From assembly GCA_030626845.1 (NCBI GenBank), contig DAOUTG010000004.1, positions 1-63,985 of the forward strand: a stretch of DNA of 63,985 bases, given 5' to 3'. The stretch is from Methylococcaceae bacterium. GTDB lineage: Bacteria; Pseudomonadota; Gammaproteobacteria; Methylococcales; Methylomonadaceae. How positions within the stretch are numbered: position 1 is the stretch's first letter; every line of letters begins with the position of its first letter. A program made the position numbers and the translations under genes. Positions 38,194-49,275 of the stretch are shown piece after piece. The notes under the pieces were generated by a model, which worked only from the letters and a program-made list of their open reading frames with translations, ran no database searches and had not been told where the DNA came from.

Positions 38194-39639
38194 TTATGCA
38201 CCTTCCTTGATAGGTTCTGCTTCTGAATCAACTAACATTTGCTTTCCTTTTTCATATAACTCTTTAAAACGTATTTTCTGTTTTTCAACATCAAAATCTA
38301 AGAATGCCCCCCCCGATTCAAAATGTTCTATAAAAATTTCACCCACTGCATAGGTCATTGTACCTGCTAAGATAGAAAGACTCACTATCCCTGATGCTTG
38401 CCCTATACCAGGAATTACTTTTATAAAACTTGAAAACACAACCGCACCTGTCAAGGATAATGTACTACTAAGTAATGGAAAAACAAGTGATTTAACTTTG
38501 TTTTCAGAAAAATCAATCTCGTATTTTTCAGCAAGTCCATCTAACATTATAATTTGAACACCTAATAAAGTTGCCAAATCAATAAAGGGAATAGGAATAA
38601 TGGCAACACTAATGGCACTAAAGGTATAATTTCTAACTAAAGCATGGGCTTCTAATTCAGTTTGTTCATTATGGGCAATAAATAATTTATCGCAATAATC
38701 AGTTTTTTCTTCTTCAACTAATTTATTTTCGATTTGTAAACCCAAATTTTTCTTTTCCATGTCATGAATTTTTTCTAACGCTTCTTTTTCATTAACATTC
38801 AGGATACTAATTTGACCATCCATTGACTCATATTGTTGTGTCGATTCTTGTAAACTTTGTTGAAGTTGATCTTGTTGTATTGCAGAGGTAGTTGCTTGAT
38901 CTTCCATGAAATCAATCGTTTTCAGCGTATTTTGATAATTTTTAGATAATGTTTCAATCTGTGAGTTAAGAAAAGACTCTTTTTCCGCTGCTAATTGTAA
39001 ATTAACGGTTAACTGTTTATTTTGTGTAGATTCTATTGCTAACTGTTTTACTATTTTCTCCTTATTATCAATAGCTTCCATTATTTTTACTTGCTTATCT
39101 TCAAGGGTTTTATTTAATTGGGTTATGTCCCCCTCTAAGGCAGTTTTTGTTAAGGTTAATTCATCAACTGAGGTTATTATCTGTTGATTTCGATCTTCTA
39201 ATAGTTCAATTTTATAAGCTTGCTGCTGTTTAAATTCTTCTTCAGTTGTTAATTTAGTTTCTAACTGAATAAGATCTTCTAAATATTGCTTCTTTTTATC
39301 TTCAAGATTTTTATTTAAAGAAGCTTTTATTGAAATCAGATTATTTTGTTTATCTTCAAGATTTTTATTTAGTGTGGTAATCTCTATATTTAAAGTGGTT
39401 TTTATTGAAGTTAACTCATTCATTGATCCAGTTAATTGTTGCTCCCCGTCTTGTAATAGCTCAATTCTATGGGTTTGTTGTTGTTTAAATTCTTCCTCAA
39501 CCGTTAATTTAGTTTTTAATTGCGTAATTTTTGCTAAATACTCATGCCGACGATTTTGAACCCACATTTTAGCAATTAAAAACCCCAATAAAAATGCAAG
39601 TAACAAAGCAACAGTAATTTGGAGATAAAGATCAAACAT
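38194..39639 (-). CDS. Coiled-coil membrane protein with C-terminal DUF697-like domain
   Basis: 481 residues. One N-terminal helix (ITVALLLAFLLGFLIAKMW, about 8-26) is followed by about 270 residues of coiled coil. Its internal repeats include LTVEEEFKQQQTHRIELL and a close second copy LTTEEEFKQQQAYKIELL. A DUF697-like region with hydrophobic helices comes next (IPIPFIDLATLLGVQIIML, about 355-373, then Gly-rich helices to about 440). DUF697 occurs in YcjF and GTPase-associated membrane proteins. The gene starts 2 bases after the stop of a BON-OmpA gene, so the pair is one operon. A cell-envelope tether or partitioning role is inferred; function unknown. Confidence 0.75.
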   Translation of the reverse strand: MFDLYLQITVALLLAFLLGFLIAKMWVQNRRHEYLAKITQLKTKLTVEEEFKQQQTHRIELLQDGEQQLTGSMNELTSIKTTLNIEITTLNKNLEDKQNNLISIKASLNKNLEDKKKQYLEDLIQLETKLTTEEEFKQQQAYKIELLEDRNQQIITSVDELTLTKTALEGDITQLNKTLEDKQVKIMEAIDNKEKIVKQLAIESTQNKQLTVNLQLAAEKESFLNSQIETLSKNYQNTLKTIDFMEDQATTSAIQQDQLQQSLQESTQQYESMDGQISILNVNEKEALEKIHDMEKKNLGLQIENKLVEEEKTDYCDKLFIAHNEQTELEAHALVRNYTFSAISVAIIPIPFIDLATLLGVQIIMLDGLAEKYEIDFSENKVKSLVFPLLSSTLSLTGAVVFSSFIKVIPGIGQASGIVSLSILAGTMTYAVGEIFIEHFESGGAFLDFDVEKQKIRFKELYEKGKQMLVDSEAEPIKEGA

Positions 39640-39641
39640 AG

Positions 39642-40658
39642 TTACATTCCTTTAATAGTAAATTCAATACGTCGGTTTTTTGCCCTTCCTTCTTTAGTTT
39701 CATTATCGGCAATTGGCTTTAATTCACCATAACCAATAGTTGAAACTTGGTGAACATTAATCCCTTTTTTTATCAGATGATTAGAAACAGACTTTGCTCT
39801 ATTCAAACTTAAAACTTGATTCTTTTCTTCATCCCCCTTTGAATCCGTATAGCCAGAAATGATAACGCCAAAGTCTTTACATTCATTCATAATTAATTTT
39901 AAGCGTTCCAATAAAGAATAGCTACTTGAATCAATATTAAAACCCCCTTTTGTAAAAAGAATTTGTTCTTGCTGTAAAAGTTTCTCAAATTTTTCTTGAC
40001 AACTAATTGCAGGAATTATCACTTTAATGTCTGTTTGAATAACATAGCCCTGATGAGTATAAGCTAATAATTTTTTGTCTATTTCTTCTTTTAAATCAGG
40101 AGATGCGGCAGTACCTAATAGATTGACGGTTTGGTTTTTGAAAACCACTTTGCCATAGTTGAGTATTTTAAGTGTAGAAATAATACCTGAGGTGACCATT
40201 GCCCATGCAGAGGGTTGTCCCTCTCTAAATTGCCATTGACTAATCACCTTATTTTTTCCATAGAGACCCATTACACTATCATTAATATGTGAACGTGTTT
40301 TTTCATCTAACGCATATCCCTCTAAGGATAATTTATCACCATCATAATCAACAGTTAAAGTATAATTTTCTAAAGCATTAGTTATAGTTATTTGACTATT
40401 AATTTTTTCTACACCAGAAATATTTAAAGCCTGTTTTTTTGCTTGTAAATGTAACTCATGAGTCGGTGCTTGACCTTTTAAGGTAATATGCCTGCCTTCC
40501 GCCGAAACATTAACCCAATTTAAATTATTTTCAATCATTGCTGCGATAACATTATTTTTTAAGCGTAACTCAATCTGTGGAGTTAAAAAGGAAAGCGTTA
40601 TGAAAGTTAGTAATGAAAAAGTAACTAAAGCAAATAAGGAGATATACAAAGATTTCAT
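39642..40658 (-). CDS. BON and OmpA-like peptidoglycan-binding protein
   Basis: 338 residues. An N-terminal membrane anchor (ISLFALVTFSLLTFITLSFL) leads to BON-type domains (VSAEGRHITLKGQAP and a likely second near 170-220). The C-terminal OmpA/MotB domain shows SGYTDSKGDEEKNQVLSLNRA, TIGYGELKPIADNETKEGRAKNRRIE, which binds peptidoglycan. Periplasmic, anchored in the inner membrane. First gene of a two-gene operon with the DUF697 protein. Together they could link membrane and wall. Upstream lies a pseudogene region. Confidence 0.85.
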   Translation of the reverse strand: MKSLYISLFALVTFSLLTFITLSFLTPQIELRLKNNVIAAMIENNLNWVNVSAEGRHITLKGQAPTHELHLQAKKQALNISGVEKINSQITITNALENYTLTVDYDGDKLSLEGYALDEKTRSHINDSVMGLYGKNKVISQWQFREGQPSAWAMVTSGIISTLKILNYGKVVFKNQTVNLLGTAASPDLKEEIDKKLLAYTHQGYVIQTDIKVIIPAISCQEKFEKLLQQEQILFTKGGFNIDSSSYSLLERLKLIMNECKDFGVIISGYTDSKGDEEKNQVLSLNRAKSVSNHLIKKGINVHQVSTIGYGELKPIADNETKEGRAKNRRIEFTIKGM

Positions 40659-40734
40659 TTTTAAGTTATTAAGTAAAAATTAAGATTAGCCTTTATCACT
40701 GCAGCAGTTGAATAAATTTCTTTGCCTTTTATGG

Positions 40735-40933
40735 CTATTTTTGTTGTTGATAAAAAATAATGAGTGCATTAATCACTCTTTGATTATTAGGCGTAAGCGT
40801 GTAAGCTTTCAAAATTGCTGTTTCAGACTCGGCTATTTTATTAAGTTTTTGCAATAAAATTCCATAATTATAATAAACAACGACCTGATTCGGCATTAAT
40901 TATAGTCGCTTTTTCTAAATGTTCTACGATTGA
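40735..40933 (-). pseudogene. Remnant of a TPR-repeat protein gene
   Basis: On the minus strand a frame ending in TAG (40737-40735) reads NYGILLQKLNKIAESETAIL then KAYTLTPNNQRVINALI and YQQQK. This has tetratricopeptide spacing (Gly-x-Ala-like helix A, KAxxLxPNN). Upstream, EHLEKATIIN continues the repeat but in another frame: one extra base near 40894 breaks it, and a stop lies further up at 40936-40934. Only the C-terminal 60 or so codons remain. It abuts the transposase remnant, which may mark the insertion that destroyed the gene. Confidence 0.65.
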
Positions 40934-41259
40934 TTATTATCAATTACCCTTCCAAATCGAATTCACAATCGTGATGCCAAGCAATATTGGGGGCTTGAAG
41001 ATTTTATGCGCATTAAAGAAACTCAAGTGAACAACGTGACAACAATTCATTGTTTATAGTGACATTTTCGCCGCTATTATTACCTCAAATAAAGCGCTTA
41101 GAACCAAAAAGTATGTCGGATTTAAAAACCGTCTACAGAGCGTGTAAAATCACACGTCGAATTATTAATTCACTCGGCATAAAGCAGAAGGATTTTTTAA
41201 TTGATGATAAAATTTCCCAAGCCGCAGAACTTGGTAGAACTCATGCTAAAATAGCGTAA
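40932..41259 (+). pseudogene. Degraded DDE transposase (IS4-like) remnant
   Basis: Three short frames together resemble the C-terminal third of a DDE transposase: DYYQLPFQIEFT, then after a frameshift RDAKQYWGLEDFMRIKETQ ending at a TAG (41057-41059), then in a third frame SMSDLKTVYRACKITRRII to TAA at 41257. The RDAKQYWGLEDFM segment with its glutamate is typical of these enzymes. No N-terminus and no terminal inverted repeats were found. Not functional. Confidence 0.75.
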
Positions 41260-41394
41260 TTTTTGGCGGAGGTATTGTTGATGAAATTCAAAAACAGCTT
41301 GTCTAATAAAAAAATGTAGGCTAAAACTTAGGATTATTCTGAAATTAAAAAAATAGTAAATCCAAGTAGCAACTGATTTAACCGGAGAACCCCC

Positions 41395-42123
41395 ATGTTA
41401 AAAAAATTATTTCTTATCATGTTTACTAGCTTGTCTCTGCTTGCTTGTAGCACCTATGGAGACCGTGTTTCTCCTGTCCCTTTACCCTCATTACAAGATG
41501 AGCATACTAATATTGGCGGAGTTCTATTAGTTGCACGTGCTTATGTTGATGATGATCGTGCAGAAACTGCCTTTGGTTTTGATGTTCGAGGTTCTGGGTT
41601 ATTACCTGTTAAAGTGGTTGTCGATAATCAAAGTGGTGAAAGTATACGTTTACTTGGGTCGCAAACTTTTTTATTAGATAAAAAAGGACAAGCTTGGCCA
41701 TTACTCTCTGCAAGGCAGGCAAATGAACGTATTAACGATCGAGTTCAAATAGTTGAAACGGTGAAAGGCACAGGAACATCAACCGTATTAATGGGGGCTG
41801 CTGGAGCGATTGCAGGTTTAGCTATTGGCGTGTTGACAGGTGAAAATCTTGGAACAGCAGCAATGAAGGGGGCGGTTTTAGGGGGTGCTACAGGGGCGAT
41901 TTTTGGCGCAGCATCACGTCATGGTGAAATAGAGGACGATATTGCTTATGATCTTGCTGACAAGTCTTTACAAAATCAACAAATTGCAGCGGGGGCATTA
42001 GCGCACGGTTATTTATTTTTTCCAGGGAAAGATGAAGCCGAATCTGCTCAAATGTTGCGACTATCTTTGGTTATTAAAGGACAACCGCGAGTGGTTAATG
42101 TTAGCTTATCGACAGCCTATTAA
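41395..42123 (+). CDS. Glycine-zipper lipoprotein
   Basis: 242 residues. Signal peptide with lipobox LLAC (Cys18). A beta-rich central part (VVVDNQSGESIRLLGSQTF) follows. Then comes a Gly/Ala-rich double hydrophobic stretch of glycine-zipper type (GAAGAIAGLAIGVLTGENLG, then KGAVLGGATGAIFGAAS, about 137-175), which can insert in membranes. Then EIEDDIAYDLADKSLQNQQI and a C-terminal beta domain. GGAG seven bases upstream supports the ATG. Probably an outer-membrane lipoprotein of unknown role. folA follows 11 bases later and may be co-transcribed. Confidence 0.8.
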   Translation: MLKKLFLIMFTSLSLLACSTYGDRVSPVPLPSLQDEHTNIGGVLLVARAYVDDDRAETAFGFDVRGSGLLPVKVVVDNQSGESIRLLGSQTFLLDKKGQAWPLLSARQANERINDRVQIVETVKGTGTSTVLMGAAGAIAGLAIGVLTGENLGTAAMKGAVLGGATGAIFGAASRHGEIEDDIAYDLADKSLQNQQIAAGALAHGYLFFPGKDEAESAQMLRLSLVIKGQPRVVNVSLSTAY

Positions 42124-42134
42124 TTTTTAAATTT

Positions 42135-42635
42135 ATGAAAATATCCTTAGTTGTTGCGATGGCAACAAACCGTGTCATTGGCATTAATAAACAAATGCCG
42201 TGGCATTTATCCGCCGATTTAAAAAAATTCAAACAGATTACCTTAGGGAATCCCATTTTAATGGGTCGTAAAACGCATGAATCAATAGGGAGGGCTTTAC
42301 CTGGACGTAGAAACCTTGTTATTAGCCGCAACGGTGATTATCAACCTAAAGGATGTGAAGTCTTTAATGATATTCAGCAAGCAATAACGAGTTGTGAAAA
42401 CGCGCAAGAATTATTTGTTATTGGTGGTGCTAGTTTTTATGAATCAATGCTACCTCATGCTGATTTTATTTATTTAACCGAAATTCATCAAACTTTTACG
42501 GGTGACACTTCTTTTCCTGAAATTAATCCAGACCAATGGCAAGAAATAGCACGTGAAGATATAAACGATGATACCCAAGTAGACTTTAGTTATAGTTTTG
42601 TAAAATTACAGCGTTTGGTTAATGAGTCTAAATAA
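42135..42635 (+). CDS. folA: Dihydrofolate reductase
   Basis: 166 residues. Reduces dihydrofolate to tetrahydrofolate with NADPH. Seen: VVAMATNRVIGINKQMPWHL (about 6-25, Trp23), the acidic active-site residue Asp28 in SADLKKF, LMGRKTHESIGRALPGRRN and VIGGASFYE. Complete. Its 3' end overlaps the start of ygfA by 14 bases, pairing two folate enzymes. Confidence 0.97.
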   Translation: MKISLVVAMATNRVIGINKQMPWHLSADLKKFKQITLGNPILMGRKTHESIGRALPGRRNLVISRNGDYQPKGCEVFNDIQQAITSCENAQELFVIGGASFYESMLPHADFIYLTEIHQTFTGDTSFPEINPDQWQEIAREDINDDTQVDFSYSFVKLQRLVNESK

Positions 42636-43212
42636 ACAGCAGCAACGTTTACAGGCGTATAAAGCAAGAAACAATCAAATAAATAAAGAGGGCTTAAGTT
42701 TAATTATTTGTCAAAAATTAATACAACACCCCTCTTACCAGAGGGCATCAACGGTGATGATTTATTTGCATTGCCACTCAGAAGTCAGGACACAAGCATT
42801 CGTAAAAACTTTATTAAAAACTGATAAGCGGTTAGTTATTCCTTATTGCACCCAAGATGAGCTAGGTAATAATAAATTAGGCTTATGGCATTTAGAAAAC
42901 TTAAATGAACTTGTCAGCGGAACATGGGATATTTTAGAACCCCCTAAAACAAAATGGGGTGATTTATCTAAACAACTTCATCCTCAGCAACTTGATTTGG
43001 TTATCGTTCCTGGTGTCGCCTTTAGTCCTCAGGGCGCGCGTTTAGGTCATGGCGCGGGTTATTATGACCGCTTACTTAATCAGGTTAGACGTGACTGTCT
43101 ATTAATTGGCATTGCTTATGAGTCACAATTATTTGAGAAAATTCAGATGGACAGCTATGATGTTTACATGGATTTTATCTTGACGGAAAAACAACTTTAT
43201 TCAAGATTATAA
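42622..43212 (+). CDS. ygfA: 5-formyltetrahydrofolate cyclo-ligase
   Basis: 196 residues. It recovers 5-formyl-THF as 5,10-methenyl-THF using ATP. Seen: the region ASTVMIYLHCHSEVRT, LVIVPGVAFSPQGARLGHGAGYYDR (substrate loop and ATP site), and LIGIAYESQL. In many Gammaproteobacteria this gene sits by 6S RNA; here it overlaps folA and no 6S-like sequence was recognised. Its stop overlaps that of the convergent CSD-DUF1294 gene by 6 bases. Confidence 0.95.
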   Translation: MSLNKQQQRLQAYKARNNQINKEGLSLIICQKLIQHPSYQRASTVMIYLHCHSEVRTQAFVKTLLKTDKRLVIPYCTQDELGNNKLGLWHLENLNELVSGTWDILEPPKTKWGDLSKQLHPQQLDLVIVPGVAFSPQGARLGHGAGYYDRLLNQVRRDCLLIGIAYESQLFEKIQMDSYDVYMDFILTEKQLYSRL

Positions 43213-43791
43213 ATTATGGTTTACCATTAACCCAATAAAAATACAGATATTTACAACAGAGGTTAACCAAAAAATCATTCGAAAAGGCTGTTTTTTAGAT
43301 TTATGTCGAAAAAAAATTTGAGCGATTAAAGCCCCAGGCCAGCCGCCTATTAATGAGAGAAAATGAAGGTTATTTTCAGGTGTTCGCCAATGATTTTTTT
43401 TAGCTGCGGATTTATCCCACCCGTAAATTAAAAAAGTAACTAAACTGATGATAATATAAGCATATAAAATTAGAAATGAAGCTTGCTTGATGAAAATAAT
43501 GCCGCCGACGATTATTAGAAAAACTATCGCAGTAATAATTGCAACAGAATTATTTTTTACGCTTTGTTTTTTTATTTTTCTATCACTTGATCGTGCTATC
43601 TTTACCGCACATTTACGCCCTTGTTTATCTACAGAGAGTTCATAAGTAATCTTTTGATTAATCTCAGGTCTTACTTTACGATCATTAAATGCTGAGATAT
43701 GGATAAATATTTGCGCTTCGTCTTTTAAAGATTTCACAAAACCAAAGCCTTTTTCATCATTCCATGTGGTAATTTTACCTTTATTAGACAT
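43207..43791 (-). CDS. Cold-shock domain fused to DUF1294 membrane domain
   Basis: 194 residues. Residues 1-67 are a cold-shock OB fold with the RNA-binding motifs KGFGFV and IFIHISAF. A basic linker follows, then hydrophobic helices (AIITAIVFLIIVGGIIFI and LILYAYIIISLVTFLIYG). The DUF1294 core has YGWDKSAAKKNHWRTPE, LIGGWPGALIAQ and FRHKSKKQPFR. This fusion is known in Proteobacteria, but its function is not. It would hold a nucleic-acid-binding domain at the inner face of the membrane. Single gene. Confidence 0.9.
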   Translation of the reverse strand: MSNKGKITTWNDEKGFGFVKSLKDEAQIFIHISAFNDRKVRPEINQKITYELSVDKQGRKCAVKIARSSDRKIKKQSVKNNSVAIITAIVFLIIVGGIIFIKQASFLILYAYIIISLVTFLIYGWDKSAAKKNHWRTPENNLHFLSLIGGWPGALIAQIFFRHKSKKQPFRMIFWLTSVVNICIFIGLMVNHNL

Positions 43792-44059
43792 TATATTTAA
43801 GTTCCTCAGGACTCAGGGTTTAATAAAAATAAAACACGCTTAAACCGCAATATCAACATTTCTACAACAGTTTACAGCGCGTAAATTCTTACGTCGACTA
43901 TTTTTTATCATCCATAATAAGATTGATACATAAATAACCAAACCCAGTTTTTATGATTTATTGATTCGTTTTCATAGAAAAAACAAGCTATTTCATGAGT
44001 AATTTTTTAGTTGCTTTAGTATGATAAAATACCCTTTGATTCGCATAACGCAAGCGTAA

Positions 44060-44075
44060 TGTTTCACGTGAAACA
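44060..44075. promoter_or_regulatory. parS-like site 1
   Basis: TGTTTCACGTGAAACA, a perfect 16-bp palindrome (extends to 20 bp with AAT...ATT at 44058-44077). It matches the chromosomal parS consensus bound by ParB/Spo0J. It lies 63 bases before gyrB. Confidence 0.85.
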
Positions 44076-44095
44076 TTTAAAAAACTTCAACCCAA

Positions 44096-46555
<2,460 letters not shown>

Positions 46556-46557
46556 TT

Positions 46558-47337
46558 ATGTTGACTTATCCTAATATTGACCCTGTTGCCTTAGAGCTAG
46601 GTGTGATTAAAGTTCATTGGTATGGACTCATGTATTTGTTGGGTTTTGCTGGCGTTTATTTTTTAGGACAGTATCGAGCTAAACAATCTTACTCCGTGAT
46701 TAAACCCGAAGCTATTGAAGATCTTGTTTATTTTGGCGCGTTAGGGGTAATTATTGGGGGGCGTTTTGGCTATATATTGTTTTATAACTTTAGTCTATTT
46801 TTAAATGACCCTTTGATATTATTTAAAATTTGGCAAGGTGGCATGTCTTTTCATGGCGGCATGTTAGGGGTTTTTGTCGCAATGTGGTTTTTTGCTAAAA
46901 AGCAGAATTGTACGATGTTGCAATTAACCGATTTATTATCCCCTTTAGTTCCGATTGGGTTGGGATTGGGACGGCTCGGCAATTTTATTAATGCCGAATT
47001 ATGGGGACGAGTTACGGATGCATCATGGGGAATGGTTTTTCCGAATGGGGGTGATTTACCACGACATCCGTCACAACTTTATGAAGCGTTTTTAGAGGGC
47101 TTGGTGTTGTTTGTTATTCTTTGGTTTTATACTAATAAACAACGCCCAACCATGGCAGCAACGGGGCTGGTTTTATTTCTTTACGGAGTTTTCCGATTTT
47201 TTGTTGAATTTTTTCGCTTACCCGATGCCCATTTGGGTTATTTAGCCTTGGATTGGGTCACGATGGGACAAATATTATCAGTACCAATGATTGTTATTGG
47301 CGCGGGATTATTTTATTGGGCGCATAGAAAAAAATAA
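46558..47337 (+). CDS. lgt: Prolipoprotein diacylglyceryl transferase
   Basis: 259 residues, seven-helix inner-membrane enzyme that attaches diacylglycerol to the lipobox cysteine of prolipoproteins. Seen: [34 protein letters not shown] and the signature [23 protein letters not shown], and EFFRLPDAH. Expected given the many lipoproteins in the window. It follows gyrB by 2 bases. Confidence 0.97.
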   Translation: MLTYPNIDPVALELGVIKVHWYGLMYLLGFAGVYFLGQYRAKQSYSVIKPEAIEDLVYFGALGVIIGGRFGYILFYNFSLFLNDPLILFKIWQGGMSFHGGMLGVFVAMWFFAKKQNCTMLQLTDLLSPLVPIGLGLGRLGNFINAELWGRVTDASWGMVFPNGGDLPRHPSQLYEAFLEGLVLFVILWFYTNKQRPTMAATGLVLFLYGVFRFFVEFFRLPDAHLGYLALDWVTMGQILSVPMIVIGAGLFYWAHRKK

Positions 47338-47349
47338 ATTAATAATGTA

Positions 47350-47372
47350 GCAAAGGTTTATTGAATCTTTGC
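47350..47372 (+). terminator. Weak hairpin after lgt
   Basis: GCAAAGGTT / AATCTTTGC can form a 9-bp stem with one G-T pair and a TATTG loop, 12 bases after the lgt stop. No T tract follows, so a terminator role is uncertain. Confidence 0.35.
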
Positions 47373-47523
47373 GTATAAAAAGATAACCCCTTGAGCAAAC
47401 AATAATGCTAAGAGCAGTTTCTTGCATCGCTTTTCTGGTTTACACTAAAATAGGCTGTTCATCTTCTTTGGGTGAGCTTTGCCAGATTTGAAATAAATAA
47501 GCGATTTTTTAATTAACCCCCTT

Positions 47524-47988
47524 TTACTTTCCACCCACAAATTCAATTTGCTTCCATGCTTCAAATAAAACAATCGCGACAGTATTTGATAAGTTCAAAC
47601 TCCGACTAGTTTCCTGCATCGGTAAATATAATTTTTTATCTTTAGCTAATGAATCTAAAATTTCAGCAGGTAAACCCCGCGTTTCTGCACCAAAAATTAA
47701 AAAATCATTGTCTAAAAAATGTATTTCACTGTAAATAGTTTGCCCTTTGGTTGTTAAAGCAAATAATCGTTGAGGTTGTTGTCGCTCAAGAAAATTAGCC
47801 CAGTTTTGATAACGCTGTACTTTTGCCCATTCATGGTAATCTAACCCCGCTCGCCGTAATTTTTTATCCTCTAATTCAAACCCTAAAGGTTCAATTAGAT
47901 GGAGTGCCGCGCCTGTATTAGCACATAAGCGAATAATATTACCTGTATTCGCTGGAATTTCAGGTTCATGTAAAACAATGTGCAACAT
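47524..47988 (-). CDS. trmL: tRNA (cytidine/uridine-34-2'-O)-methyltransferase
   Basis: 154 residues, SPOUT fold. It methylates the wobble base of leucine tRNAs. Seen: start LHIVLHEPEIPANTGNIIRL, LRRAGLDYHEW, FGAETRGLP and the knot LYLPMQETSRSLNLSNTVAIVLFE. Its ATG directly follows the stop of the last glycosyltransferase gene with no gap, so it rides on the polysaccharide transcript, an odd pairing. Confidence 0.95.
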   Translation of the reverse strand: MLHIVLHEPEIPANTGNIIRLCANTGAALHLIEPLGFELEDKKLRRAGLDYHEWAKVQRYQNWANFLERQQPQRLFALTTKGQTIYSEIHFLDNDFLIFGAETRGLPAEILDSLAKDKKLYLPMQETSRSLNLSNTVAIVLFEAWKQIEFVGGK

Positions 47989-49275
47989 TTAAAAAATACC
48001 TTCTAGTTTCTCTAAACACCCTCTTAATAAAATATCATCATCAATAATATCAAGATCTTTAAATACTTTTGCTAACCGTGGGTAAAGTGGCTTATTTAAT
48101 TGACAATGGTACTCATGCGTTAAAATTTCTTGATAATGAGAAATATAATTATCAAAATTAAAATATTCTTGCGCGTAATTTCTAATTGCCTGGGTTTTTA
48201 TTTGTAAATAATCAGCCTCTAAATATTTTAGCAATAAAGCTTGCAAACCTTGTTTTAACTGAACCGCTGAAACTTTATCTACAACCGCTGGTAATTCATG
48301 ATACCAACCAACATTATTAACAATGACAGGGATTCCTAATTGTAAACCTTGCATAACAACGGCTGATGTTTCACCCATTGTCGGAATTCTCAAGGCAACA
48401 ATAACATCAGTTTGGTTTAATAATTCATTATAGTTTATTTCATCAACACGCCCATGAATAAAAACCTTATCTTCTAGCCCTAATTCTGTTGGCAATGAAA
48501 AAACTGATTCACAATTTTCATTAACAGCACCTACCACATCCAATCTAAAATCCATCGGTTGATTTAAGGCTTTAATACTTGCGAGTACTTCTATAACCAC
48601 GTCTACTTTTTTCTGTAAATCAACCCCACCAAAAACACCTATTCGTAAACAATTAGATTTTTTATTTTTTTTAACTAGCGGTTGTAAATCATAAAGTTGG
48701 TCAATAAGATAAAGCTTAAGCTGAGGAAAAACAGCCTTAACTCTATTTAGGGCATAATTTGAATGAACAATACAACCATCTGCATATTGGACAAATTCTT
48801 CAAATAAAGGAAAATCAACAACTTCTTTTGATTCCCATACCGCAATACCCTCAGTTAATTTATTTTCAATATAGGTTTTATTAGCTTTACCATAATGACT
48901 TTCGATAATATCAAAATAGCCCTTAATCATCAGCTCTTCATCAGCATTATAATTCATGCCTGCAATCATATGATGCAAGACCAAATCATGTAAATGAACA
49001 ATGCCCCCATATTGTTTTAATAATGCCAACATGTATTGATGGTAATGAATATTATTACCTAATTGGTAAACAATGAGATCATAATCATTCAACTGACTCT
49101 CAACAAGGCTATCAATATTAATAACCTTACAATTCAGCAGATTATCAATATGACCATTAGAAAAAAGTGTGATATTAATATATTCATTTTTAGTAAACCC
49201 CTTTAGCAAATGAAAGACATAATCAGCAATCCCACTTTGTTGAGGCGGAAGTGGGCTTAATAAGGCAATATCCAT
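47989..49275 (-). CDS. Glycosyltransferase family 4, polysaccharide cluster
   Basis: 428 residues, GT-B fold: N-terminal MDIALLSPLPPQQSGIADYV (glycine-rich acceptor loop, typical of GT4 enzymes acting on lipid-linked chains), then a C-terminal nucleotide-sugar domain with RIGVFGGVDLQKKVDVVIEV, HGRVDEINY and PTMGETSAVVMQGLQLGIPV, where the E-x7-E-like motif sits. Substrate unknown; mannose is possible because ManC is in the cluster. It overlaps the next upstream GT4 gene by one base. Cytoplasmic face of the inner membrane. Confidence 0.85.
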   Translation of the reverse strand: MDIALLSPLPPQQSGIADYVFHLLKGFTKNEYINITLFSNGHIDNLLNCKVINIDSLVESQLNDYDLIVYQLGNNIHYHQYMLALLKQYGGIVHLHDLVLHHMIAGMNYNADEELMIKGYFDIIESHYGKANKTYIENKLTEGIAVWESKEVVDFPLFEEFVQYADGCIVHSNYALNRVKAVFPQLKLYLIDQLYDLQPLVKKNKKSNCLRIGVFGGVDLQKKVDVVIEVLASIKALNQPMDFRLDVVGAVNENCESVFSLPTELGLEDKVFIHGRVDEINYNELLNQTDVIVALRIPTMGETSAVVMQGLQLGIPVIVNNVGWYHELPAVVDKVSAVQLKQGLQALLLKYLEADYLQIKTQAIRNYAQEYFNFDNYISHYQEILTHEYHCQLNKPLYPRLAKVFKDLDIIDDDILLRGCLEKLEGIF

